A stretch of DNA of 25,663 nucleotides. Source: JBDSTZ01 sp039927975. Lineage in GTDB: Bacteria; Pseudomonadota; Gammaproteobacteria; Burkholderiales; Burkholderiaceae_D. A program made the position numbers and the translations under genes. The DNA is taken from positions 1-25,663 of the forward strand of contig JBDSTZ010000656.1 in the NCBI GenBank assembly GCA_039927975.1, read 5' to 3'. Position 1 is the first letter of the stretch; every line of letters begins with the position of its first letter. The notes below the pieces were generated by a model that did no database searches, was not told the DNA's origin, and worked only from the letters and a program-made list of their open reading frames with translations. This document shows positions 15,484-22,822 of the stretch, piece after piece.

Positions 15484-16014
15484 CTAGGCCTGCGTGTTCC
15501 TGCGCACCAGCGCGGGTCCTTGCGACTTGACCACGTCGTTGACCAGCCGCGCCAGGCCTTCCGACTTGTCGGTGGCCACCAGTTTGAGCTTGATGTGCGC
15601 CGCGTTGCCGCTCTTGCTGGCCAGCCCGCCGTTGGCCGGGTTGACCATCAGCGTGGCCTTCGTGTCGTTTGGCTTGGCGCGTCCGAGCTGGTCGATGATG
15701 GTCGGGTGGACGTTCTCGCGCTCCTGTTCCTCGAAGCCGCCGAGTTCGACATCGAGTTCGATCTCGGCCTCGCCGATCACCAGCGAACTATGTGGCACCA
15801 GCGACAGGACCGGCACGTGGTACAGATAGTTCGAGCCTGGCGCCGCGCTGCTGTGGATGGCCGGCAGTTCGAGCTCGATCATGGTTGGCTGATGCTGGGC
15901 GTCGAAAAACGAAGCGATGTTGGCCAGCTGCGCTTTCTCCACCATGTGCTGCGCGTTCATGACCGAGCCAGCGATCGCCCGCACCATGTCTTCAAGACTC
16001 GTCAAGATGGCCAT
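15484..16014 (-). CDS. DUF2589-family protein (copy A)
   Basis: This 176-residue protein is the first gene of the six-gene run. It has an N-terminal helix (LTSLEDMVRAIAGSVMNAQH), then the DUF2589 beta domain (YLYHVPVLSLVPHSSLVIGE, AEIELDVELGG), an acidic loop, a second sheet region (AKATLMVNP-like and AAHIKLKLVATD) and a C-terminal helix (SEGLARLVNDVVKSQ). ATG 16014 with GGGAAAAA a few bases upstream is preferred. The frame is open to 16194, but that extension is Arg/Ser-rich and overlaps the upstream repeat region. It differs clearly from copy B in its loops. Function unknown; a non-enzymatic structural or scaffold role is my inference from the domain shape. Confidence 0.75.
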   Translation of the reverse strand: MAILTSLEDMVRAIAGSVMNAQHMVEKAQLANIASFFDAQHQPTMIELELPAIHSSAAPGSNYLYHVPVLSLVPHSSLVIGEAEIELDVELGGFEEQERENVHPTIIDQLGRAKPNDTKATLMVNPANGGLASKSGNAAHIKLKLVATDKSEGLARLVNDVVKSQGPALVRRNTQA

Positions 16015-16146
16015 AGATTTTTCCCAGTGAGTTGATGTGCAGGGCCGATGGATATCGGCAGCGTTCAGGATAGCGAGAGCGGTATCGCGCCGGCTGACCG
16101 ATTCTGACGATCGCGATAGCGCTGGCGAGTCGTGCGCCCGAGTCGC

Positions 16147-16259
16147 GCACCCGAACCCGCGCATCGCGCACCTGAACCCGCGCGCGTGACGCACCCGAAC
16201 CCGCGCGCGTCACGCACCCGAACCCGCGCGCGTCACGCGCTCGCGCCCGCGTGCATGAC
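16147..16259. repeat. 23-bp tandem repeat array
   Basis: Units of the type GCACCCGAACCCGCGCGCG plus TCAC lie at 16168-16190, 16191-16213 and 16214-16236. The last two are identical and the first has two substitutions. A shorter 19-base unit precedes them at 16147, and a degenerate one follows at 16237-16259. The array lies about 130-245 bases upstream of DUF2589-A and about 180 upstream of the divergent membrane-protein gene. There are no spacers, so it is not a CRISPR array. Confidence 0.8.
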
Positions 16260-16340
16260 GCCCTCACGCCCGCATGCGGGTCCGATGTGACGACAGAGAT
16301 GGTCAGCCATCGCCGTCACGACGCTGCCTAGCATTGGATT

Positions 16341-16372
16341 GGACCTTTGCCCGCCGCATGCGGCAAAAGTCC
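16341..16372. promoter_or_regulatory. Interrupted inverted repeat upstream of the membrane-protein gene
   Basis: GGACCTTTGCC (16341-16351) and GGCAAAAGTCC (16362-16372) match at 10 of 11 positions around a 10-base centre, which itself contains a GCCGCATGCGGC palindrome. It is about 70 bases before ATG 16441. It could be an operator or an mRNA leader hairpin. Another small palindrome, CCCGCATGCGGG, lies at 16269-16280. Confidence 0.5.
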
Positions 16373-16440
16373 GTCTCCCTGCGCGCGGATAGCGGTCCAT
16401 TCGCGCGGCCGATTCATCGATCCAATCGCGAGGTCGTCAA

Positions 16441-17850
16441 ATGAAAATTCTCCTGTGCGTCATGGCCGGCTGGCTGTCCATCGGCCTTGCCGGCGCGGCC
16501 GAAGCCGCTCACCACGATGTGTGTTCGGCGCGCTTTACCGGCATGGTCCCGCTCCAGCAGCAAATAGCGGCATTGCGTGCGCCGATCGACGACGCCATCT
16601 CGACCCTCGACAATACCCAGATCGCCCTGCCATCACCCAGCCTGGCGAGCGGCAACCTGACCTACCTGAATATCACGCCCAATTTCGCCGGCCAGCTCGA
16701 CAAGATCTGCGTGCTTGGCTATTTCGAATTTCGCCGCAACGACGAAAAGAAAGCGCTGCCGCTGCTGGTCGATCACCTGGAAGTCGTCAAGACGCCCAGT
16801 CCGCACGACGACACCAAAACCATCGAAAGCACCCGCATCTACTTCCGCACCCCGGCGATTGAAGAATTCGTCGACGCCTCGGACGCCCCGGTTGCATGGA
16901 AATTCTGGACTCGCCACCAGTCGCTGCACCTCAAGATCGCCGCCTTCGCCTATGCCGACGGGCAGCGCGGCGCCGCCTATTTCGGCCGCGACGAGCGGAT
17001 CGCCATTTCCAGCAAAAGCCAGAGCATCAGCGCTGCGCTACTATTTGCGGTGGTGTTTTACGTGATCGCCGGCGCCGGCATTCCGGCCGGCCCGGCCCGT
17101 GCGCCAGGCGTGGCCGGCCGGCGCCGCTGGCGCGGCAGGCTGGCGCGCCTGCTGCCCTGGAATATCACCGGCTGCAACGGTCAATCGAGCCTCTCGCAAC
17201 TGCAAATGCTGGTCTTCACCCTGATCGTCGCGACGCTGCTGTTCTACCAGTGGCTGCGCACCGGTTTGCTGCAGGAGATCTCCACAGACCTGCTCTACCT
17301 GATCGGCATTTCCACCGCCGGCGCAGCCGGCAGCCAATTGGCCAGCTCGGTCAAGAAAGACCTCGACCCGCCAATCTACCGCTACGTCCAGGAGCTGGGC
17401 TGGTTCACCGCGCCGCTGGCCGACCCCAACGCCAAGGGCCACGCCAGCGGCCTCTTGATGACCAACAAGCGTTTCGACATCTACAAATTCCAGATGCTGG
17501 TGTTCACCTTCGTGATCGCCGCCTATGTGATTGCCAGCGGAGCCAATGAACTTGGCAATATCCAGATATCGGCCACACTGCTCACGCTCATGGGCATGAG
17601 CCAGGGCGCCTATATCGGCGGACGCGCGGCCGACAGCCTCACGCCGCTGCAGGACCAGCTGCGCGGCATGCAAAGCCTGCACGAACGCCACGACGCCAGC
17701 ACCGATCCGCTGGTGAAAGCGGAAATGCGGCGCCGTTTCGCGCGCGCGGCGGAGCAGGCCGGCGCCATGTTCACCAACGTATTCGCCCGCGTGCTGCCGG
17801 CCGACATGCTGGAAATGCCGATCGAATCCAGCGAGGCTCCGGCCTCGTGA
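16441..17850 (+). CDS. Membrane protein with duplicated transmembrane unit, divergent from the DUF2589 run
   Basis: This 469-residue protein has no family I can name. Residues 1-22 are a signal peptide ending AEAA. Residues about 23-195 form a soluble, presumably periplasmic domain with two cysteines (VCSARF and KICVLGYFEF). A membrane helix follows at about 199-220, then a basic loop (GRRRWRGRLARL). After it come two homologous membrane units. The first reads QLQMLVFTLIVATLLFYQW ... DLLYLIGISTAGAAGSQLA (DNA about 17200-17350), the second KFQMLVFTFVIAAYVIASG ... ATLLTLMGMSQGAYIGGRA (about 17490-17640). The C-terminal tail is helical and charged. GAGG precedes the ATG by about 8 bases. The 426-base region shared with the DUF2589 run suggests coordinated control, but no functional link is proven. 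Confidence 0.8.
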   Translation: MKILLCVMAGWLSIGLAGAAEAAHHDVCSARFTGMVPLQQQIAALRAPIDDAISTLDNTQIALPSPSLASGNLTYLNITPNFAGQLDKICVLGYFEFRRNDEKKALPLLVDHLEVVKTPSPHDDTKTIESTRIYFRTPAIEEFVDASDAPVAWKFWTRHQSLHLKIAAFAYADGQRGAAYFGRDERIAISSKSQSISAALLFAVVFYVIAGAGIPAGPARAPGVAGRRRWRGRLARLLPWNITGCNGQSSLSQLQMLVFTLIVATLLFYQWLRTGLLQEISTDLLYLIGISTAGAAGSQLASSVKKDLDPPIYRYVQELGWFTAPLADPNAKGHASGLLMTNKRFDIYKFQMLVFTFVIAAYVIASGANELGNIQISATLLTLMGMSQGAYIGGRAADSLTPLQDQLRGMQSLHERHDASTDPLVKAEMRRRFARAAEQAGAMFTNVFARVLPADMLEMPIESSEAPAS

Positions 17851-17870
17851 CGTCGGACAGCCAAGTCATG

Positions 17871-18073
17871 GGGGGCAGATCCGACTTTCGCCCACGGGCT
17901 CATCCTCGCGGTGGTGGTGCAACGGAATCGAGAACCCGGGCGAGTGCGACCATTGGCGGAATCTGGCAGCCTCGTGATATGGGAATAGCCGAGCCCGTGG
18001 GCGAAAGTCGGATCTGACCCCCACGGTTTAGGAATAGCTGAGCCCGTGGGCGAGTGTCGGATCTGACCCCACG
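17871..18073. repeat. REP-like inverted and direct repeats
   Basis: A 31-base element containing CAGATCCGACTTTCGCCCAC (17871-17901) recurs inverted at 17991-18022, and again in the inverted sense at 18040-18070 with two changed bases. The two inverted copies are part of a longer direct repeat beginning GGAATAGC (17982-18025 and 18031-18073), spaced 49 bases. Copies A and B could form a large stem with a loop of about 90 bases. No gene is present between 17851 and 18096. Confidence 0.75.
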
Positions 18074-18098
18074 CTTTGGACAGTCAACATGAAGCATG

Positions 18099-18125
18099 AA
18101 AAAAAGGGAGAGCCGTAGCTCTCCC
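18099..18125 (-). terminator. Rho-independent terminator after the phasin gene
   Basis: On the minus strand, GGGAGAGC, TACG and GCTCTCCC are followed by seven T. It begins about 25 bases after the phasin stop and ends the depolymerase-phasin transcript. Confidence 0.92.
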
Positions 18126-18149
18126 CCTTACCGCGATCCCGGCCGTGCC

Positions 18150-18704
18150 TTACGGCTTCGCCCCACCCGCGATCAAGCCATCGAGCGCCTTGTGCGTCAG
18201 TACCGTCGTCGCCGCGTTCGCCGAATTAAGCACGGTAAACGCCTGCTCCGTGTTCTCCTTCATCTTCGCATTGACGTCTTCCATGAAGCCGCTGAGCACA
18301 ATCGCCATATCGTCCTGGTTATTCGTCTTGCGCAGATCCTCCACACAGCTGCCCGCGCGCTCGGTCACGGCCTTGAGCATGATGTAGCGCTGCGACGCCA
18401 GATCGTCGGCCAGCCCATGATGCAGCTCCATCAGGTTCTGCATCGACATGAACGCCTGTTGCGCATCGAACGTGGCCAGCTGCGTCTTGAGCAGCGCGGT
18501 CATGGCGCCGGCCTGGATATCCTGCCATTCCTTGCCCATGTCGAGGGTCGATTTGATGAGCTGGGCGATTTGCGCCTGGCCCGCCGGCAGCTGCATGCCT
18601 GCCGCCGCGTGCAGGCCGGCGCTGCTCGATTCGGCCATTTGCTTGAACATGGCCATGGATGATTTGCTCATGGCGAGCCATTGCGAGAGTGGATTGAATG
18701 ACAT
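18150..18704 (-). CDS. Phasin-family protein
   Basis: This 184-residue, almost wholly helical protein has phasin character: a short N-terminus (FNPLSQWLAMSKSSMAMFKQ), long amphipathic helices (AQIAQLIKSTLDMGKEWQDI, then LKTQLATFDAQQAFMSMQNL) and an Ala-rich end (GLIAGGAKP). Phasins coat intracellular polyhydroxyalkanoate granules and control their size and access by depolymerases. ATG 18704 is chosen, with GGAA about 10 bases upstream. An alternative ATG at 18716 overlaps the region just after the depolymerase stop and would add four residues. The 13-base gap shows translational coupling to the PHB depolymerase, which supports a role in PHB metabolism. The family call rests on helix pattern and neighbour, so it is moderately firm. 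Confidence 0.75.
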   Translation of the reverse strand: MSFNPLSQWLAMSKSSMAMFKQMAESSSAGLHAAAGMQLPAGQAQIAQLIKSTLDMGKEWQDIQAGAMTALLKTQLATFDAQQAFMSMQNLMELHHGLADDLASQRYIMLKAVTERAGSCVEDLRKTNNQDDMAIVLSGFMEDVNAKMKENTEQAFTVLNSANAATTVLTHKALDGLIAGGAKP

Positions 18705-18717
18705 GTTGAATTCCATT

Positions 18718-19812
18718 TCAAGGTTTGGTGGGAGTGGCAGAAACCGCAGCCGCCGCGGCGGCGCGCGATTGCCCGAGTCGATCGACCATCGCCATGATCG
18801 CGCCCATCTGCGGCGCGTCCTTGGCATAAAACGCGGGAAATCCTTCTTCGTTCGAATAGCCCCAGAAATCCCAGCAGCCCTTGGGATTGACCGGCGCGCC
18901 TTTCGAGACACCTGCCTGCGGATACAGAATGATCAGGTTGTTCGTATCCGCATACTCGTTGTAACCGGTGCCGCGATAGAACTGGTCGCCGATAATGCGC
19001 GCTCCCTGCTCGCAGCCGTGGAACGCCACATGCACGAAACAGGCGTTGGTCCTGCAATACTCGGGCACGTAGGCATACCCGTTGCGGTTCATGCTGGTCA
19101 GCGTTCCCTTGATGAATTCGCGCTGATCGAACACGATGATCTGCCCCGCCGGCACGCCGGCATTGGCCGGCTTGCCGTTCTTGCCGTACATATGGGCCAG
19201 CAATTCCTGCGACTGCACAAAGCCGCAGTTATTGATATACGGCGCATCGGTCTTGCTGCACTCGACGTCGTCATCGTTATCGGTAATGATCGAATGCCCC
19301 GCGTCGTTCTTCCGGTACAGGATATGGTCCTTCGGCGCGCCGGCCAGCTGGTAATATTTTTCGACCTGGTCGACCACGATGGTCTTGACGGTCCGGTCGC
19401 TGCTGCCGCTGAAGGCATACACGCGCTGCTCGGCCAGGAATTTGACCGGATCGATCAGGCGCTTGTCGGCAAAGCTGGTGGCGTTGGCCAGCGAGATCGC
19501 GCCATCGGCCGCCGTCGCCGCGATCGACGCCGACATGCAGGTCGTCGTCGCATTCTGGAACAGCGATTGCGACGCGTACGTGCCGGCGCAGTAATACGGC
19601 CCCGCCGCAATCACGCCAACGCCCTTGAAGCGTGACGAATAGGCGGTGGCCAGCTGGGCCGCCATGAAGCCGCCCGACGAAATGCCCGACACCGTGGTGA
19701 AGTTCAAATCGGCGCCGAGGGCGGGCAGGGGCGGCGTGGCGTTCCTGGCCAGCGCCGCCGGCGCCAGTGTGCAGGCGCCCAGCAGCAGCGCCACGAGTGC
19801 ATGTCGTTTCAT
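18718..19812 (-). CDS. Exported PHB depolymerase, type II (permuted) catalytic domain
   Basis: This 364-residue serine hydrolase should cleave poly(3-hydroxybutyrate) or short oligomers. Residues 1-22 are a signal peptide (ends ALA-R). The element order is that of type II catalytic domains: lipase box near the N-terminus (Ser45 in SGISSGGFM), then Asp139 (FSGSSDRTV), His173 (NDAGHSI), and last the oxyanion-hole segment with His265 (VAFHGCEQG) and GCWDFWGY. In type I enzymes the HGC segment comes first. Several cysteines fit an exported protein. There is no linker or substrate-binding domain, unlike classical extracellular depolymerases. ATG 19812 has AAGGAT 6-8 bases upstream. An Ala run (SRAAAAAAVSA) precedes the C-terminus. 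The coupled downstream gene is phasin-like, which is odd because phasins are cytoplasmic. Confidence 0.85.
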   Translation of the reverse strand: MKRHALVALLLGACTLAPAALARNATPPLPALGADLNFTTVSGISSGGFMAAQLATAYSSRFKGVGVIAAGPYYCAGTYASQSLFQNATTTCMSASIAATAADGAISLANATSFADKRLIDPVKFLAEQRVYAFSGSSDRTVKTIVVDQVEKYYQLAGAPKDHILYRKNDAGHSIITDNDDDVECSKTDAPYINNCGFVQSQELLAHMYGKNGKPANAGVPAGQIIVFDQREFIKGTLTSMNRNGYAYVPEYCRTNACFVHVAFHGCEQGARIIGDQFYRGTGYNEYADTNNLIILYPQAGVSKGAPVNPKGCWDFWGYSNEEGFPAFYAKDAPQMGAIMAMVDRLGQSRAAAAAAVSATPTKP

Positions 19813-19933
19813 GATGATCCTTTCAATAGTCCGGTTGTGGAGGAATGGCGCGATGTTTCCATTCCGACTATAGAGAGCTGCGAGCGGCGGAACATGGCGA
19901 TTACTGACATCGCCAGCGCTATTCACGGCCAGG

Positions 19934-20968
19934 CTAGGGCAGATACAGGTCGCCCGCGCGCGCGGCGGCTTCATAAATGCGCGGCAGGACAAAATGCCTG
20001 GCCCGCATTTTGGTGCCATTCATGCTGACCACAAATTCGCCCGACACCGCGACCGGCAAGCTGCGCGGCGGCTGTCGTTTGAGGATCACATCGAGCGCGC
20101 GCCTGCCCGCCACCTCGCCCTGCTCGAACGGCGAGGTGCCAATCGCCAGCATGCCGCCCTCCTCGATATAGAAGGCATTGAACGACACCACCGGCACCGG
20201 CGAATGCGCTTCGGTCCAGGCGACGACCTCCTCGGGCGGCACCAGCGCGCGGTCGGACGCCGATCGCGCGAGCCGGCGATATCCCGACACCAGCAGCGCG
20301 TCGTTGTCGGCGCCCAGCGCCATCACGCTGGCCTGCCATTCCGGCCAGCTCGCGACCTGCCTCATCGCCGTCATCTCGAGTGGCCGCCAATCGAAATGCT
20401 GCACCTGGCGTATATCGCCTTTCACCGTCTCCGACTGGTCGCCGAGGAAGGCCAGGCGCACCGGCCGGCCGAGCTTCTTGAACTGTTCGGCGCTGCGCAA
20501 GGCGTCCTGCACCGCGTCGAGCGGAATCCGTTCGAGTATGCCGGTGACATTGCTGGCGTGGTCGTAGCCGTAATCGCCGGCTTCCCGGTTCACCCCGGCG
20601 AACACGATTTTCACCTTCGGGTGATCATTGAAATAGCGCGCCGCGTATTGCTGGGCGTCGTCGTCGATGGCGATCACCACGTCCGGCTGGGTCGCCTCGA
20701 TCACCTTGCGCGCGGCAATCCCGGCGCTGCGCTTGTAGTCGTCGAACGGATGGCGCTTGGTGTCCATGTAATACCAGTGCACCTGGTAGAGATGGCGCTG
20801 GTTCAGCACGCGTTTGAGGCCGGTATTCACGTCGCGCACCCAGGCATAATCGGGATCGTAACTGTGCAGGACCAGAATGGTGGGCTTGTGCATGCTGTAC
20901 CAGCCGAACATGACGAGCGCGGTCACCATGAACGCGCCCATGGTCAGTTTTTCGAGCGTGCGTTTCAT
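19934..20968 (-). CDS. Membrane-anchored ABC_sub_bind-type binding protein
   Basis: This 344-residue protein has an N-terminal membrane anchor (residues about 9-25) and a two-lobed binding domain of the ABC_sub_bind type (TILVLHSYDPDYAWVRDVNT, QPDVVIAIDDDAQQYAARYF, KIVFAGVNREAGDYGYDHAS, NVTGILERIPL, then VPVVSFNAFYIEEGGMLAIG). This domain occurs both in ABC uptake systems and as a sensor. No ABC permease or ATPase is in view. The ATG overlaps the stop of the upstream permease gene (ATGA), so the two are translationally coupled. The anchor is not followed by a lipobox or clear cleavage site, so the protein is probably tethered on the periplasmic side. It is the last gene of the operon; 121 bases without a clear terminator separate it from the depolymerase gene. 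Confidence 0.8.
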   Translation of the reverse strand: MKRTLEKLTMGAFMVTALVMFGWYSMHKPTILVLHSYDPDYAWVRDVNTGLKRVLNQRHLYQVHWYYMDTKRHPFDDYKRSAGIAARKVIEATQPDVVIAIDDDAQQYAARYFNDHPKVKIVFAGVNREAGDYGYDHASNVTGILERIPLDAVQDALRSAEQFKKLGRPVRLAFLGDQSETVKGDIRQVQHFDWRPLEMTAMRQVASWPEWQASVMALGADNDALLVSGYRRLARSASDRALVPPEEVVAWTEAHSPVPVVSFNAFYIEEGGMLAIGTSPFEQGEVAGRRALDVILKRQPPRSLPVAVSGEFVVSMNGTKMRARHFVLPRIYEAAARAGDLYLP

Positions 20969-22815
20969 AGAATGCCCAGCATTGTCCAGTAGGGCAGCGA
21001 AACGTACACCGCCAGCAGGCGGCCCACATTCATCGCCGCGTTAAAGCGCAGGAAGCGCCGCTCGTCGTACATCGGGTTTTCCCGGTTCATCTCCTGCAAT
21101 TGCAGGTAGTAGCTGCATTGGTAGGGAAAGCACCACGCTTCCGCGAACACCAGGATAATGAAGCCGACCAGCCATTCATTCACCCCGCTCACCTGCGCCA
21201 GCGGCATTAATATCGTCGCCAGGATCACGGTGGTGGCGTTGGTCGGCACCGCCAGCCGAATCAGATTGACCACCGCGAACAAGAGCAGCACGAACAGGCT
21301 GAAATTGCTGCGCATGGTGGCGCCGATATTCGGCAGCGCGGCGCCGAGCTGGCGGTCGAGGCCAAGATGATCGAAGGCGGCGACGATGCCGGTAATCCCG
21401 CTCAGGTACAGCAGAAAGGTCCAGTCGACTTTCTCCTTCAGTTCTTTTTTGGTGAGCGTGCCGCACAACAGCAGGCCAAACAGCATGGTGAATCCCAGCC
21501 ACGGCGGCTGCACCTTGTGGATCGAACTGGTGACAATCCCGACCATCATGAAGGCGACGCCGATGATCGCGGCCCATTCGCGGTGCTTCACGCTGCCAAG
21601 CAGGGCGCGCTGCTCGGCGATGCGCGATGTCGGCAATTGCGGCCGCTCGTCGTTGCGCAGCCAGATCGCGGCGGCGATGCCGTTGACGATCAATAGCACC
21701 GCGCCGGTGACGATCGCGGCGCAAAACCAGTTCATCCATTGAAAGCGTTCCTGGCCTTGCGGCGACAACAAACCGAACACCACGAAATTGACCGATTTGC
21801 TGGTGATGAAAATCGCCGAAAAAAGGCTGCCGCCGCCAAAGCAGCTCAATGACAGGCGGGTCGCCGCCGATCCCATTCGCAGCAGGCGCAGGCTTTCCAC
21901 CATGTCGGCATAAAACGGCGCCAGCAGGGCGATGCGGCCATTCGCGGTCGGGATGATCGGCGTGAGCACCAGCCCGGTGGTGAACAGGCCGGCGTTATGC
22001 CACAACTGCCGGTTTGGCAACCGGTGCAGCAACAGCAGCATGACGCGATAACCGAGGCCCGAACTCACCACCACGGTACCCAGCGCCAGGGTGCTCAGCG
22101 CCATCAGAAAACCGTCCGACGCAAAGCCCGACAGAATCACCGGCGCCGGCACCAGGCCGGTCAGCAGCGTCGCCAGCAGGGCGAACAGGGCGGGGATGTA
22201 ATCGTCGGCGAGATTGCAGACCCACATCGCGGTGGTGGACGAGAAGATCGCCAGGAAAATCACCCCGCTCGGCGACAGCCCAAGCCGGTCGCCGAACGCC
22301 AGCATCAGCAGCGGCAGGGCGATCGCCAGCAGCCATCCGGCCGCCGCGTGCGCGCGGTAGCCGGTCGCGGGCGGCGCGGCCGGCGCGATGGCCCGCACCA
22401 GCTTTTCGCCGGCCAGATGGCTGGTCAGTGAAAACAGCATATCCGTTTTCAATAACGGATTGGCTTTCGCCAGGGCGCGTATCGCCGCGCGCGGAATGCA
22501 CAATACCGTCGCCTCGCTCGCCGCGATCGCGCTGGTGAGGTAATAGTGTGAATCGGACGCCGCCTCTTCGCCGAAGCGGCATTCGATATCGGCCGACTGC
22601 CGGCCCAGCGGCGATACCAGCTGCACCCTGCCCGCGAGCAGCAGATACAGCGTGTCGGCGTGCGCGTCGGCGCGATAGATCGTCTCGCCCGCCGACAGCT
22701 GGCGGCGCTCGACGTGCGGCAGCATGCGCGCCAGGCTTTGCTTGCTGCATTGGCCGAACAGCGCGTCTGCCAGCAGCTGGTCGGTGACGCGATTGAGAGG
22801 CGGTGTCATTTCCAT
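20965..22815 (-). CDS. DASS/SLC13-type permease with N-terminal cNMP-binding-like domain
   Basis: This protein of about 616 residues is a fusion. Residues about 10-135 form a cyclic-nucleotide-binding-like beta roll (QLSAGETIYRADAHADTLYL, LLAGRVQLVSPLG, CRFGEEAASDSHY, AIAASEATVLCIPRAAI). The PBC arginine motif is weak: the RFGEEAA loop is present, but the later canonical RxA is not clear. From about residue 160 there are roughly a dozen membrane helices of a divalent-anion:sodium symporter type, with two related halves (FGGGSLFSAIFITSKSVNFV and LAVPTNATTVILATILMPLA carrying Ser/Thr/Asn signatures). ATG 22815 follows the previous stop by 7 bases; an ATG at 22809 is an alternative. It is the only transport channel in the operon. 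Substrates of this superfamily are dicarboxylates, citrate, sulfate and the like; which one applies here is unknown. Confidence 0.82.
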   Translation of the reverse strand: MEMTPPLNRVTDQLLADALFGQCSKQSLARMLPHVERRQLSAGETIYRADAHADTLYLLLAGRVQLVSPLGRQSADIECRFGEEAASDSHYYLTSAIAASEATVLCIPRAAIRALAKANPLLKTDMLFSLTSHLAGEKLVRAIAPAAPPATGYRAHAAAGWLLAIALPLLMLAFGDRLGLSPSGVIFLAIFSSTTAMWVCNLADDYIPALFALLATLLTGLVPAPVILSGFASDGFLMALSTLALGTVVVSSGLGYRVMLLLLHRLPNRQLWHNAGLFTTGLVLTPIIPTANGRIALLAPFYADMVESLRLLRMGSAATRLSLSCFGGGSLFSAIFITSKSVNFVVFGLLSPQGQERFQWMNWFCAAIVTGAVLLIVNGIAAAIWLRNDERPQLPTSRIAEQRALLGSVKHREWAAIIGVAFMMVGIVTSSIHKVQPPWLGFTMLFGLLLCGTLTKKELKEKVDWTFLLYLSGITGIVAAFDHLGLDRQLGAALPNIGATMRSNFSLFVLLLFAVVNLIRLAVPTNATTVILATILMPLAQVSGVNEWLVGFIILVFAEAWCFPYQCSYYLQLQEMNRENPMYDERRFLRFNAAMNVGRLLAVYVSLPYWTMLGIL

Positions 22816-22822
22816 GTAGTCT

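Noticed and set aside
13048..16014. Prophage remnant
   Set aside because: The GH19 enzyme is phage-like, but no capsid, tail, terminase, integrase, holin or att sites are seen, and composition matches the surrounding genome.
16147..16259. CRISPR array
   Set aside because: The 23-bp units abut directly without spacers, are GC-only in style, and no cas genes are present.
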